From Panax quinquefolius (lineage: Eukaryota > Streptophyta > Magnoliopsida > Apiales > Araliaceae): a stretch of 64,000 nt of DNA. Below are positions 23,418 through 36,916 of the stretch, one piece after another. A program made the translations under genes and the position numbers. Within the stretch, counting starts at the first letter, position 1. Each line of letters starts with the position of its first letter. The notes beneath the pieces were generated by a model. It was not told where the DNA came from. It saw only the letters and a list, made by a program, of their open reading frames with translations, and made no database searches. Location: contig CM035160.1 of the NCBI GenBank assembly GCA_020205615.1, forward strand, positions 7,108,437 through 7,172,436, given 5' to 3'.

Positions 23418-26400
23418 TCACTGCAAAACTGGGAGGGTTGGGCGTGGTCTTACAACATTTAGCACACCTCTAGCAGTTGCCTGTTACACAGAGTTAACAT
23501 ATATAAGAATCTCAATTGTCATGAAGCAACTTGAAGAAATATGTAAAAGGCAATTAAACAGATCTACCTCAAAGAAGGAATTGAAGTTGAGACGTAACAG
23601 GAAACGCCTAAGAAATGGGGCTCTCTGACTTCCGGCAAGCCTGCTACTACGCAATATTGTGTATAGGGAGTTTGATTTCTTGTTAAATTCCTGAAGGAAC
23701 AAAAGTTTAATGGTGAAATATAATAATCAAAGTAATGATAGTGTTTTGATGTTTGGGCATGACCACAATCTGAATACACAAACAAAATTACTCAAAGCAT
23801 GTTATTACTACATAATAGCATATACAATGACACAAAGGATCATGAATGCTGATCTTAAGCTTGAACACACAAGAAGTAAGGTGTTAATGCCGTTGTAGTA
23901 TACTCGACAGATTTACAACGTACACAATTCCCCGCCTGTGTCAAGTTGATCATATATCAAAATATAGCTCATGAGAAGTGGCAACATGCTTACTTGGAAG
24001 AATCAACATGCCATATTTATTAGCAGCATTCAACTACACAAGTAATTATACGGGACAAACACAATCAATCTACCTCAGTTATATGCTCCAGTTCGACAGT
24101 ATTTGCACTACTTTCTTGGTTCTCAATCTTCCAGCAAAACTGCAGGCAGAGCTTCATTATGCCATGTAGAATTCTCGAAACAGAACCAATGTCCAAAAAA
24201 GATTGTGAAATTAAAGCTGATAAGTACCTGCAGGATATATTAATAATATAATTATTTGACAAAGTAAAGAAAAAACAAAATTATGCTTTGAAAATCAGAA
24301 GAGCTAGAAATGGCAACCATATGAAACTGATAATATCAAGTTATTAACTAAAGGTATAAGTTAAAGATGATCCAAAAATACAATGAAGATAAGGAGAAAC
24401 ATCTGCTATTTTTCTTACATCATTCAGAGTAAGCAATAGTATAGGATGTCATATATGCAATACCACCAGGATCCTTTGCTAAAACCTTTGGAGGTTTAAG
24501 GTTCATCCCCTCGTGTGATGAGTAAAGTTGAGGGGAATGATGAACATAAAGAACAAAGAACAAATTACATAAATGTTCAGAACAGTAAAATCATCTGGGG
24601 CACAAAAAGTTTGATACCATCAATTATGACGAAGAAGCACGGAGTATCATACTCCGATGATGGCAAAGTAGCCATGCAAAGTATGCAAGATCGACTAATG
24701 TATGCGGTAGCCTCATCTCATGTCATAGAGAACAATACAGTAACAGCTATAAAATCATGAACTAAAATCAACAAAGATGTTCTCTAAATCCAACAATGAA
24801 AAGGCTGTGCACTTTGGCACCAAGAACTCATAATTGAAGGCATAAATTCACTGTTCTTCTTGCATAGCCTGTCCCAAGCTAGTATAAAGAAGGGTTGTGT
24901 CAGGTGTTATGAGCCATCAGTCTTTATTAAAATCTCTTATGTAAATGAAATTCAGACGATTTCCCTTAAATGTGAGATTCATTTTCATCATGTAAAACAC
25001 AGTAACTGATTTTTTTACACGTAGTACTCAATCCGTGCCAAATTGACTGTCATCTTGTAAACCCAGATATTAGCTAGGAATTCAAGATAAACAGGAGATA
25101 CACGGCATTATATATTTCAATGTAGTTATTTACATATTCTTCTGCATCTAAAATGTAATTCAAAAAAGAAAAAGAAAAAGAAAACAGTGTGACATCTAAA
25201 TGTGCTATCAGCACATCATACAGTCCGAGTCACATATATAGTTCTGAAAGATTACACTCAATTCAGGAAAGACGGAGTAACATTACTAACATAATCATCA
25301 TTTTAATCCAACATATATTAACTCAGAAGCCAGATGCAATGATAATCCTTCCACTTGTAACTTACTCTTGATGGAAGCCCACCAATTCAGTGAAATCACG
25401 AGAATCCTGAATATGAGCTTGCAATATGTTCCACTGAGATTCTATCACGTCCACCTGGAGAGGAAAGGGAAACTTTTAAGCTGAATGCAGAACTATCAAA
25501 ACAGAAGTAAAATTACAAGGATTCTATCGAGTCATAGTGATGCTTGGAAGTTAGAACCATGTGCAACCCATTAAGACCCTTATTGGAGCACCTTAATGGA
25601 ACTGGCTCTCTTGGCAACCATGCCTTTCTTTGAGATGTGTTCAATCATATATTATGTTCTATATAAGATTACATTCTACTAGTTCCATAAATACTGCTCT
25701 GGCCCACATGTCGGGAAGCGGGTGGGGAGTTTACTTTACAAGTCCCCACCACTACTCTAATAGTTAGGTACCTTTTTGGAGTTGGTGTTTGGGTAAGACT
25801 AATGAGCTGTATCAAAATTGGAAAGAAAAATAAGAGGACAAAGAATTACATGGGTACTTCTAGAATGAAGAACTGAAATCAACAAGAGCAACTTAAAAGA
25901 ACCCAAATTATCAAAATTGATGCCTAGCCTATTTTGTTGATTTCTACTACCCTAGAAGCCCACAATCAACACCTTAAACCTTTCTCCCTACCACTCAAAA
26001 TCATGAAGGAAAAGAAGGCTGCTCTTCTGTACCTGCTCACATTTGTCCTGAATTTCCTGAAATCAAAAATCTTCAAGCATGGCAAAGCTAAGTATTGCCC
26101 ATCCACTATTAGGCCTATTATATCCCATCATCCAAAAAAGATTGCGGAATCAAAGCTTGCAAGCAAGTTACCTGCACTTCTCTCTTTTTTTCCCTTTCCA
26201 AAACTCATTCAGTAAAGGGAGAACTACTAATATAGTACAAATAATGCACATCATGTGTAACATGGTGTTATAAAAGCTAGCGTTTTCACTTTTCATATTT
26301 CTATTTTTCTGATCTAACTTTTCACACCTTTCAATTTATTATTCTTATGAAGATATCCATTGCATCAGATTTACAGCAAACAGAGACAGTTAAGGATCTA

Positions 26401-29400
26401 TATACACACAACAATTCCTCCTTAGATAAAGAGAGAAGACCTCGTGCTACATTAGCTACATTTTCTATGATTTAGTATTTACTGTGAAGACATTTTTCAA
26501 CACACAATATGTGGTATGATGCCACAGTTCTAGCTAGGCTGCCATCTTATAATGGTGGTGTGATGGGGATCATCGAAACAATAAAAGAGCGCAACCGTGC
26601 CTAAGAACACAATTGCAGCCTTGGAAAATAATCTAAGGAAATTCAATATATGCCTATGACCATCGGCATTTAACTAGAGTTGAAAATATGTCACTCTCAA
26701 AGCATAGTTGCACGATACTGGTTCAGGTTGATATGAACATGAATATTACTACTGATATAAAAAAAATACAAAATATATGCTTGACATTCAGCCCACTGGC
26801 TTAAGGATCAAAGAGCAGCATATATTTGAAATCTTAAAAATATCATTGACCAATAAGTTTTTGCGGACGCATCGAATATTTCCCTTGATCATTGATTAGA
26901 AAGTATGACAAAAATGACTTCTCTTCAACACTGTGTTGAATATTAACATTTTATGAAGGTATAATTGTCAGGTACCACTCACCTGAATGTAAAACTGAAG
27001 ATTTCTAATTAAGAATGCCATATGCTCTCTAACACGCCACATTGGTCTAAAGCGCTGCCGTCTTTGCTGAGAAATTGAGCAGTTCACGCGATCCGTACGA
27101 CGTTTGGCAAAGTCCGAGTGATCTTGATGCATCACAGAAGCCCATGATTTTTCCAACTCCATTTGAGTTCGCAAAAGTGAGCAAATATTGGAATATCTTT
27201 CGATATCTGGAATATACATGTGATTAGACATAAAACAACAGTCACTAATTTAGTGACCGTAAACTCTTAATGATACCATGTAGAGCCAACAACCAACAAA
27301 AAAACAAGTGCATGTATTTACCAGAAGGAATGTTAAAACTTATAAGGTAAGATGAACTGACATTTTTTGTACAATGGCCAAGTAGCCATTAAACAAGATT
27401 AGCATAACAAGAAATGCAGTTGAGATATTCACCTAGAAAGCACTTCTTGTGTAAAGAAGAGCTGTAACGGCCAATCAATAGAATATTCAAGAGCAATACC
27501 ATCCCATCCATCAAGGGACGTCTCTGAAGAAGTATCTGCTAGGGCACCAAGGTCTCCATCGGTATAAGCTTTTGCCTTTGGCAAGTTAACTTGAGAAGAT
27601 TTAACTGTGATTCCAAAAGAAGGCATCCTAGACATGGTAAAAAGAAGTTTAATTTCATGTTTTAAGCTACAATGACATAACTGATAAACAGAAGTAAAAT
27701 ACTACTTAGAAATACTGCCTGTCCACCCAGAAATTGAAAGTAGTCAATTTGGATTCTCACCGTAAAGACACTCTTGAAAAGTACTTATCTTCATCTCCAA
27801 TAGTCTTTATTGCAGCCTGCAACGCAACAATGAAATTTTTTGGCTTCAATATCAGCATTCAGCAATCTCTGCAAATAGCTTATAAATAATGATCAGGGAT
27901 AGACCTAACTTTTTCTTTGGAAGGAATTTATTAGAAAGAAACGAGTGGAGGGTGGACAAGAAGTCCTCCAAAGAAAACAACTAATAGTGGACGTCATTCT
28001 AGGATCCTGAACCAAGCATGGGTATCTAGATGTGTTGAATTTGGAAGAATTGACATCTCTTCTGAAAAAATTCTGGCATATCTTGACAAGAGCCTCTTAA
28101 GAAATCTATATGCTGCAGAGGTCAGTCCTTGACTCCTTGAGTTTCCAAAGATACGCAAGAATTTAATATTGATCTCTATATTATATTATTATAGTTGTGT
28201 ATAGCCGCATATTTATTAAAAACTTAACTGGAGTTATGGGTTAATGTTAATTGCACAAGCAAGCTTATTTAAAGCCTTTCTAATCCACTATCATATTTTG
28301 TATTCATTACCAACTTCTTCTTATCCAATTTTTTTTTAAAAAAAAAATCATATTAAAAAATGGTCAATAAGCAAATTCTGAATATCCCATAGCTTGCATT
28401 CAAGAAAAAAATTATCCAAATCTTATAGAGTATTTTTAAGCATTGAAGGGCATATGATACTAAAACACTCAATTGTTTCTGGGAGAATACATTGAAGGTT
28501 ATACGGTCATACCTATTATGACAATGTCAAAAAAAAATAATACAATTTGTTCAAACGGAACATGTATTTTGTTGATAGTGAACATATTTTTCAAGCTAAC
28601 ATTTCTCATAATCATATATATAAAAGATGAAAATCAACATCTAGGTTTTAGAAATGCCTTTAAAAATACAACATGGGATTTTTTTAATATTATTTTTTAA
28701 AAAATAAGGTAAGTTTTTATCAAACTTGCCTTACAAGTCTAATTAGAATTGAAATCACAGAGTTACAAGGTAAAAAGAACATACATATCCTAAAGAAATG
28801 ACCTGTAATAAACATACCAGTTGAAAGGGAACCATGAGATCAGCTTCTGCAGTTGACTGGCGAGGTGGTAGGCGCATCAACTGGCGACTCTCCTCAAGGA
28901 AACTCTAACATATCAAACAACTCGTGTCAACAAGTTCATTACTTTAACAATTAAAAGTAGCATATCAACTTGCATAAGCATTAAACTAAAAAGAGAATCT
29001 TAATTATTAAATCTTCTGCTCATAGTGATTACAAATCCATTGACGAGTCACTAGATGAGTTCATGAAAAGACTAATGCAAACTTTACAAGAAATATGGTT
29101 AAAAATGTCAAGCCTTTTGATCTTTATCTCGGACCAAATCAAGTGTTTTGATCCTTCTGTCACATTTACTTAATGATTTTTGTTCCAGTTATTCTACATA
29201 TTAAGGTTTCAAATTTCCCTTCTCAACTTTTTAAAGTAACCACACAACAATATCAAAATAAAAGGTTTTTACTTGCAAAAACATAAGATCAAAATAAAAG
29301 AAACTCCACAAGGGAGCATAACTGATTTACTGTTCATCTTGTACCTGGAAAAAGTCACCTTTAGCTAAAAGAAAATAATCTTTGAGGGCCTTCAAGTGGC

Positions 29401-32400
29401 CATCTAAGTCCGCACGTACAAGCACAAGCTGCAAATGTGGCAAAATAAAATAAAATAAAACTTCAATAGATTTTCTTTAAAGACAGGAAGAATAAATTTG
29501 CCTCATCAGGTACCTGCCAAAGATGACTGGCCGCAATAGCCCGAATTGAGTCAACAGAACTCTCAAATGATCTTTTGTGGAACTCAGATGATTCCTGTAT
29601 ATAATATAATAGATGAAAATCCATTATAAAAGTAAGATTGCAGAAAGGAACAAACAGAGTTTTCCACAACAAGAAAACTGACAAATCAGTGTGGGGCTGT
29701 GGGCAGCTACGTTCTAAGAATGAAGCATACAGCGAGCAGTAAAATAAACAAATATGTTATGGGTATCTACATCAAACAGGATGGTGTAAAATTTTCACTA
29801 TAATGATAATGTGACCTAAGAAAGACCTTTAAGTCTTGAAGCATAGATTCAATCTTATAAGCCTCAGATTGAGGAATTAATTCCTCTCCGATTAACTTTG
29901 TGTCCAATAAAGGTTCCTTCTGGAAAGAGAAGCGACCCTTAAATCCTTGAGTAGTTTGTGCTCCTCTTGGTATTTGCTGGTGGGATGGAGCATCATGGAA
30001 GCGGAAGGCAGGACTTGGATTTCGAAGAACCCTGACTGCTTTTCCAGCAAAAAGAATGGATTCTGCCACTCGCATTGGAATATAGTCTGGCAGCATATCC
30101 TGCAGAGAAAGCAGTGTTAGAAGGTAGTGCACTAATTTGTTCCTCATAGTAGCTCACAACAAGTGCTATAGCCAAAGCAGAAAAAGAAACTCCAAAAACG
30201 GGAAACAAGTAAACAACAGATATTACTAGAACTAAAGCCACAATAGCAGTCAATAGCAGTATGCTAATTTGTCAGACGAATAAAAAAGAAGATATGAAGA
30301 AAGAGAGCTGAAAGAAGTACAAAATCTTCTTGCTCATGAACGTCGGTTCACATCAAGAACAGTCCGAAATGCAGAATATATCAACAGTCTAAAGTACCGA
30401 TATCAGCAAAATTACAAATATATTATCCGAAATGCTAACATATGAAGTCACAAAAGAATGTTAATCTGAATGAGAGATGCAGTGTAAGGAACACAGTTTG
30501 ATTTACCAAAGATATATGGAATCCCAGGTGCCAATCTGTCAGAGATGCATCATTGATTGACATGCGTGCCAACTTTTCAAGCATGTCTTCATGAGAAGGT
30601 TCACGCTCTGCATCCCTGTCCTCCTGCCTAAATATTAGAAAATCAATACCCTGTTTGAGGCATCCCTTTTCTAAATTAACACAAAAAGAAAAAATACAAT
30701 AAACGAGCACAAAAGGCACGGCCATTACAGGAAGTACAAACATTCAGCATTTAAAAGATAAATAAGTTTTATGGGGGAGGGGTCAAGGGTGGGATTTTCA
30801 AAGGTCCTTTGTACGAACATGGTTTTCTGTGTCAAACATTAAAGGACACAGAAACAAGTACAATATTATGCGCCTCATTAAGTGTACGAAACAAAAAAAC
30901 TAGTAGTTTGTCTTTCCTACATTTACAAGTTTTTAGACATATGAATGGCAGAAAAGAACTTATGCATTAAAATAAAATACAAAAGCTCAATCAAAATGAT
31001 GAGAAGGACCAAAGAAGATTAAAGGCAGAATACAAAGAAGACGCAGAACATAGATTAATTAACATGGTTCAATTCTTGCAGCTTACACCTAACCCTCCCC
31101 TCCCCTCCCTTTCCTGGCCCCCACTCCAATGCACAAATGAAATCTACAATGAATAAATAAATTTTTAAAAAATGCAAAATTTCATTTTTAACAAAATAAT
31201 ATATGGAATTAGCAACTGCAAGAAAGTTAAGAGCTTGAAGCAGGGAGGCAGTCTGTAACAACATTCTTCTCTGCTTAGACCAAGGCTTACCGTCATTTCT
31301 TAAATTATACGGTGGAATAAACAAGTGTAAACTTGGTTTAACAATCCACAAAAATGTGAAAATGAATATCAGCCATCAAAGATAAAAGTTATTGGTCATA
31401 CCTGCTAATGAAAAATTCTCCATATTGATCATGAAGAATCCCATATACCATCCAAGACGCTAGTTGATTATACATGACCTGATGACCATGCCAAAGGAGT
31501 CTAAGCTTCAGGGGAAAACATAAAAATAATAATGTTAGTGGTCAAGTAAATACTTGGTTGCCACCGCATTGGACAGATAACTAAAACATAATTAACTCAA
31601 TGCATCTATCATGAATCTTCCTGGATGACTGATGTATACTGTCCCAGCAGTACTTCAATGAGCAATATATTCTGTAGTTGCAGTACTAAGCAGACCAGCA
31701 TTAGTGTGCACGCGTAGACGCGCATATGACCACATAATATGCACACACATGTGTACGTATATATAGAATACTTTAAGAAATAATGAAAAATATTTCAAGT
31801 AAAAGGCTGGTCTTTGTAAATAAAGAAGTTTATTCATCAAAGATGCATAATCAAATGTAAAGAAGGAAGTTTATTTATTAAAAGATGCAGAATCAAAGAT
31901 CTCGCACTACTTCTGTTTTTGGAGTGAAAAAGTACAAAATCTAATTAGATTTAGCTAGTCTCACTTTCCATATTGAAATTTGAAGGAAGCCATAGGACCT
32001 GACTCAAGATTCGTCTCTTAGATTTAATGAGATGGGATTAGGCTTTATTTGAATTTTGAACAAACATTAGTTGATATAGTTAGGACTGAGCAAAAAACGG
32101 GTATAACCGAAAAACCAAACCGAAATTATTTAACCGAAATTTTCTGACAATTCGGGTATTTTTAACATTTCGGTTATATCCGAATTTTATTACGGTTTTC
32201 GGTTAGTTTGTACGGGTATTACTTTTGGGTTATTCGGTTAACCCGAATAACCGAACAAAACTTAATTAACCCACACTCCACTCTCACGCCAACTCTATAG
32301 AGAGTACAGACTCTCTCAAACACCAGAAAACAAATGAAACCCTCTTCCTAATTCTCCAAAATACATTGTGGCTTTAATCGGAAAAAAAATAAAATGAATC

Positions 32401-35400
32401 TTCTCCACTTGCCCACTGCCATCCTCTTTTTCTCTCTCCTCTACCTCTTACCCGCCACCAAACCAGACCTTGCCGCCGATAGATCCGCCCTCTTAGCCCT
32501 TCGCTCTTCCCTCGCCGGCCGATCCTTTCTCTGGAACCTCTCTAAATCCACCCCGTGCTCCTGGGCAGGAGTTCAATGCTGGTCCAATCGCGTCTCCGAG
32601 CTCCGACTTCCCGGCATGAGCCTCTCCGGCCAAATCCCACCAAACACCATTGGGAACCTGACCCAACTCCTCACGCTAAGCCTCCGGTTCAACGCCCTCT
32701 CGGGGTCACTCCCCTCCGACCTAATAACCTAATAACTGAACTGTGTTGTTGTAACCGAATAACCGAATAACCTATTCGGTTATTCGGTTATTCGGTTAGT
32801 ACAAAATTCGGTTGTTTATTCGGATACCAAAAACAGTGTTTGTTCGAGTATCGATTATAACCGAACTTGTGGTTCGGTTCGGTTATTAACCGAATGCTCA
32901 GCCCTAGATATAGTAGGAATTTCAGGTTTAATTGATATTTTGGTCACTGTACTAGGGGTCGATTTTTATTATAGTTACCCAATCTTTTTTTGTTACAAAC
33001 ACATTACTATACTAAAAAAAAGTTACAAAATGATCATTGCTTAACATTTCGTTTAAAAAGTGAACGGAAATGCTAACTAGGATAACGGTTAACAGGTGTT
33101 AATATGACAAGTGACATTGATCGAGTTAATTGATGTTTTGTTCATTGTACTAGGGGTCTATTTTTATTTTGGAAACTGAAACTTTTTTTGTTATATTCTC
33201 GTTATCGAAGTACCAAAAATATTACAAATTAGTGATTTTATAATTTTCCATCCAAAATATTAACCAAAAAACTTATTTGGCAAACATTTGAAATATAGAT
33301 GTGGAATATTCTAATGAGGTAGCATGTGGGTCAACTTGCAGAAATAAAATAAAATGCTCACCTAGAAAAAGAGAAAAATGATAAAGTCAAACTAATTATT
33401 TTAATACTCCATAATATTATAAGAAGATAATTAAAATTTTAAGAAAAAAGGAACATAATTTAAAAAAACAATAGCAATTAAAAATCAAAGTTCATTTTCC
33501 TTTTCTAACCACGAATGACGGACTTATCGATAGAAATGGTGTTCTACGTAAATCAACTATTTCTCTTACCGTGGACCAAGTCGGAACTATAGACTCTCGT
33601 CGAAGTTTAGAAAATAAGTCCCTCTTATACCTTTGTATACTCGCTGGAAAAGAAAAAAAAAAGGAGAAAAGAAGAGCGGCAAATTGATGATGGCGACATC
33701 TAAAGCTAGTTGTTTCACTTCGAAATTAGAGTGAAATAATTTCTATTACATCAATTTTTGAAGTACTCGGCAGATCTGAGGGGGTCCTTTATTTTACAGT
33801 TTGGTTTGGTGTTTAGAAAGTTCCAAATTAAATATGATTTTGAAAAATTTATAAATTTAAATTAGCTATGATGTACTTTCTCTTCATAAATTTGTAATAT
33901 TTTGTAATAAAATCACTAATTTGTAATATTTTTGATACTTCAATAATGAGAATGTAACAAAAAAAAGTTTCAGTAACCAAAATGAAAATCGACCCCCCGT
34001 ACAATAACCAAAACATTAATTAACCTAATCCACGTCACTTGCCACATAATTAATACATGTTCACCATTAGTCTAGTCTTCCGTTCCCTTTTTTTGGACGG
34101 AATATTAAGCAATGACCATTTTGTAACCTTTTTTGAGTATAGTGTTTGTAACAAAAAAAAATTGATAACCACAATAAAAATCAACCCCTAGTACGGTGAC
34201 CAAAATATTAATTAACCTAGGAATTCCAAGTATTAATATCGTGATAATCGTGACCAGGTGTAGCCATAGGATAACATGTTCTGCATATGAAGGGCCAGTA
34301 TGGAAAGTATGCCAGATAAAAAGTTTGTCGTGACTTGCAAGATCTTTTAGGGCTCGCATGACCTATCAAGTAATATCTGACAGAAAGTGAAATCTTTCCT
34401 CATATGTCAGAAACATGTTAATAAATATCTATGTTCCAAGTTGAGAGAATGATGTGTAGTTTTGTTGTATGAGACTCCGCGCACCTAAAGTAGATTGAAA
34501 ACTACATAATTATCAACGAGGTATATTGGTAGTATAAAGTATAAAGTACCCAAGTTTTCTGAAAGCACAGAAGGACACTCTCAAAGCTTTTCTAATAACT
34601 ACATACAGTTGCCATGAGTTTCTGAATAACACTTGAAATAATACAGTAAGACTATATATGCTCAGAAAGAGTAAGGCGAAGGAAAGGAAAGGGAAAAGGA
34701 GAAGAAAATGAGTTATAAAATTCTATAAGAGCTTCGTCAACAGTCTTTTATAAATAATTTTTTACCATCCTTGACAACAGAGTATTTAATAGCATATAAA
34801 ATTGGACGTATGTTCATTAAGAGTGTTTTTTTTTTCATCACATACCCTCTCCTTTTTCAACTTTTCCTTTCCTTTCCTTTCTTCACTCTTTCCAAGTTCC
34901 AAATTTATCCTGAAGAAAATAAATTGTCCGGCAGCATCAAAAAGGAAGTATAGAAGAGTAACAAAGTTCACACCTCTGAATACAACTCTGCAATTCAGGC
35001 ACCCCACAGTGGCATCGCCTGTGTAAAAGGTTAAGAAGTCGTCCTCCACATATACCATCACGCTCAATCTCTAGAATGAGCTCATAAAGAGGTGGGAGAA
35101 GAACCAAAAACTAGGATAACCATCCATCAATCACTCGAAGAAGAAAATATACAAACAAAAAAACATAGAAGTATGATACCAAAAGTAAGGAAGAAATAGG
35201 GATGATTACAAAGTCATTTTGATAACAGCATATAATATAGTTCTGTACAAGATGTAAAGTAAAACCAAAGCAAAAAAGAAACTAGAGTGTGGCAGATGAT
35301 TACATGGGCCAAATATACCAAAAAACGTCAAAACACAAACAAATTGGAAGTACAAAATGCAAATGAGGACATTACTTTTTTAATAGGTAATTTTGGCCCA

Positions 35401-36864
35401 AGTATGAAAGGATGATGTTACTAAAGGAAAAGAACAACATAATTAACATACTTACCGAAGAAGATACGGTTTCTCTACTTCAAAAGTGCTACTCAGTTTG
35501 CATTCAGTCGTATACAGAATCTTTCGAATGCCATAAAATCTTAACAGTAACCTTATAGTGAAATAATCATATATTCTTATCATACATACACAGCTTGTTT
35601 TAGCTAGCTGTTTCTTTTCACTAGTTGGAAAAATGCTTGAACAAATTTCACCACCAGTCAATCTGCTTTTTTTAAGGACCATCACAAGTAGACAACTATA
35701 CCAGTATACATGCATATATCCAATTACTGTAAGGTAGACTATAAAACCACAAAGTTAAAATTCAAAAAGATATTCCTGTACTTCTTGAATAGTTTCATAA
35801 TTCGACCCAAATGTTTCTGGAGGATCTTTAAAGTAAATGGCGGCGAAGTAATTCTTTCCAGAAAAGTACCCATTTTTTTTCATTCTATTTTTATCTTATA
35901 TTAAATTAATAATTACTATATTAATAAGAATTTTATTAGAATAAATTAATAAAATATAATAGAATAACTCTGGCCATCTCAAAATGAATGACAGTCTAAT
36001 TTAAAAGATCATGCTTTTTAAGAAAGGTTGTCAATTTCCAATTTAACCCCCTATTGCAATTTAAATATTAATAATATCAATGATTAAATAAAACATATCC
36101 TTAGCCATTTTTCATAGTGGGTGATTTTGGAACATTGTCACTTTTTGGTCTACATTTAGTCTTAGAAAGTGGACAATCTTTTTTGAACAAAGAATACTGG
36201 AAAGATGGTCGCTTACTCCCCCGTGTTCATGCCAAGTAACTACATAACAACTCATTGAAGTGTTGCATTGAAAATATGTAATACAAGAATTGAGGAACTG
36301 AAATTCAAAAATCTACCTTATTGAGGCCTTGAGTAACTGTAGCCAAAATGGGCAAAGTATCAGACAGTAATTTCTGCTCAATATGCAAAACAGCTGACCT
36401 GTAAACTGACAGAACCTCCACAACGCCATTAGCAATCGCCCTCCGATACACACTCTGCTTCTCCTTTTTAGGTTTCAACAATTCAGAAGTTCGAGACAAA
36501 GGAGACTCATTCCCCGACCGTATCCAACTTAAATTTCTGGACTTGGTCGCAAATCTATCAAGCTCTCTGTAATAAAACCCTAACGTGATAATCCTCTCAA
36601 TAACATCCCTGGAATCAAAATCATACATGAAGTGTATGAATAGTCAAATTATAGAAGCAATTGAGTAAAATATTAGCAAAAAATTTACCTTTCGCTAGGT
36701 TGGAGGAAAGAGAGATCGGGAGCAAGCTTGAAGGTAGGTTTACCGCCGGAAATGGGAGAATCGGGAGATAAGTGAAGAATGCCGAGAGAATTTTGGTGTT
36801 CTCTTTCGTCGATGATGAGATCGCCGGTGAAACCTAAGAGTGAGATTAGGAGTTCGTGAAGCAT
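23418..36864 (-). CDS. GCP4: gamma-tubulin complex component 4 (GCP4), 16 exons, one apparent frameshift
   Basis: GCP4 is a core subunit of the gamma-tubulin ring complex, which nucleates microtubules at the cortex, spindle and phragmoplast. Exons (minus): 36864-36689, 36608-36317, 35110-34974, 31500-31402, 30627-30507, 30099-29827, 29594-29514, 29428-29345, 28904-28818, 27816-27761, 27627-27433, 27206-26983, 25454-25366, 24227-24074, 23690-23568, 23480-23418. All have GT-AG borders and keep phase. The product reads MLHELLISLLGFTGDLIIDE at the start, DYIPMRVAESILFAGKAVRV in the middle, and AGSQRAPFLRRFLLRLNFNS then ATARGVLNVV near the end, matching plant GCP4 throughout (about 750 aa, the family length). 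Exon lengths sum to 2254, one more than a multiple of 3. The break is in exon 12: YRKIFQYLL leaves frame and RTQMELEKSW resumes two bases out, as if 2 bases were missing between 27177 and 27178. Start chosen by homology; no upstream in-frame ATG lies within the visible 5' leader. Confidence 0.95.
32081..32906. mobile_element. non-autonomous hAT element carrying a gene fragment, in GCP4 intron 3
   Basis: The termini are TAGGACTGAGCA (32081) and TGCTCAGCCCTA (ends 32906), near-perfect inverted repeats of hAT type. They are flanked by a perfect 8-bp target duplication gatatagt at 32073-32080 and 32907-32914. Subterminal regions are packed with ttcggtt/aaccgaa motifs in both orientations, including a palindrome around 32232-32261. 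No transposase is encoded. The centre (about 32262-32725) is unrelated, GC-richer host-gene sequence (next entry). Confidence 0.93.
32394..32732 (+). pseudogene. captured 5' end of an LRR-III receptor-like kinase gene, open frame of 112 codons
   Basis: The ATG frame encodes a signal peptide (LLHLPTAILFFSLLYLLPAT), the LRR N-cap typical of LRR-III kinases of the RKL1/RLK902 type (DRSALLALRSSLAGRSFLWN, then PCSWAGVQCW) and about two LRRs (ELRLPGMSLSGQIP, LTLSLRFNALSGSLPSDL). It then runs into hAT sequence and stops at once (ATT-type codon, ACC, TAA). About 130 bp of the donor's 5' UTR seems to be included. There is no transmembrane or kinase domain. It is antisense to GCP4. No stop or frameshift breaks it, so it could encode a secreted mini-LRR protein if transcribed; capture could equally be recent and silent. 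Confidence 0.85.
32924..34218. mobile_element. Mutator-like element with long, internally duplicated inverted arms, in GCP4 intron 3
   Basis: Arms of about 300 bp (32924-33243 and 33914-34218) are inverted copies, opening aggttTAATTGATATTTTGG and ending CAAAATATTAATTAACCT. Flanks aggaatttc (32915-32923) and aggaattcc (34219-34227) give a 9-bp duplication with one mismatch, as expected for Mutator-like elements. Each arm contains two diverged direct copies of the terminal unit (..tgtactaggggtc..atttttatt..). No transposase was seen. The interior (33480-33780) is less AT-rich and contains a short ATG frame (MMATSKASCFTSKLE, 33687), possibly a captured gene piece. The left duplication abuts that of the hAT element. 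Confidence 0.8.
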
Positions 36865-36884
36865 GATTGTGCTAGCTACCAATT

Positions 36885-36916
36885 CACACACATACACACA
36901 TTAGTGTGTGTGTGTG
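36885..36916 (-). promoter_or_regulatory. CA/TG hairpin and two tiny uORFs in the GCP4 5' leader
   Basis: The plus strand reads cacacacatacacaca, then tta, then a gtgtgtgtgtgtg run, an inverted repeat that would fold in the mRNA 21 to 52 bases before the GCP4 start. Two out-of-frame ATGs fall in it (from 36901 and 36893 on the minus strand), each followed by a stop within six codons. Confidence 0.5.

Noticed and set aside
32555..32770. Second plus-strand frame over the captured LRR fragment
   Set aside because: Out of frame with the signal peptide and LRR reading; no similarity.
36865..36897. N-terminal extension of GCP4 by 11 residues
   Set aside because: The upstream in-frame codon is GTG, not ATG, and plant GCP4 proteins start at MLHELL.
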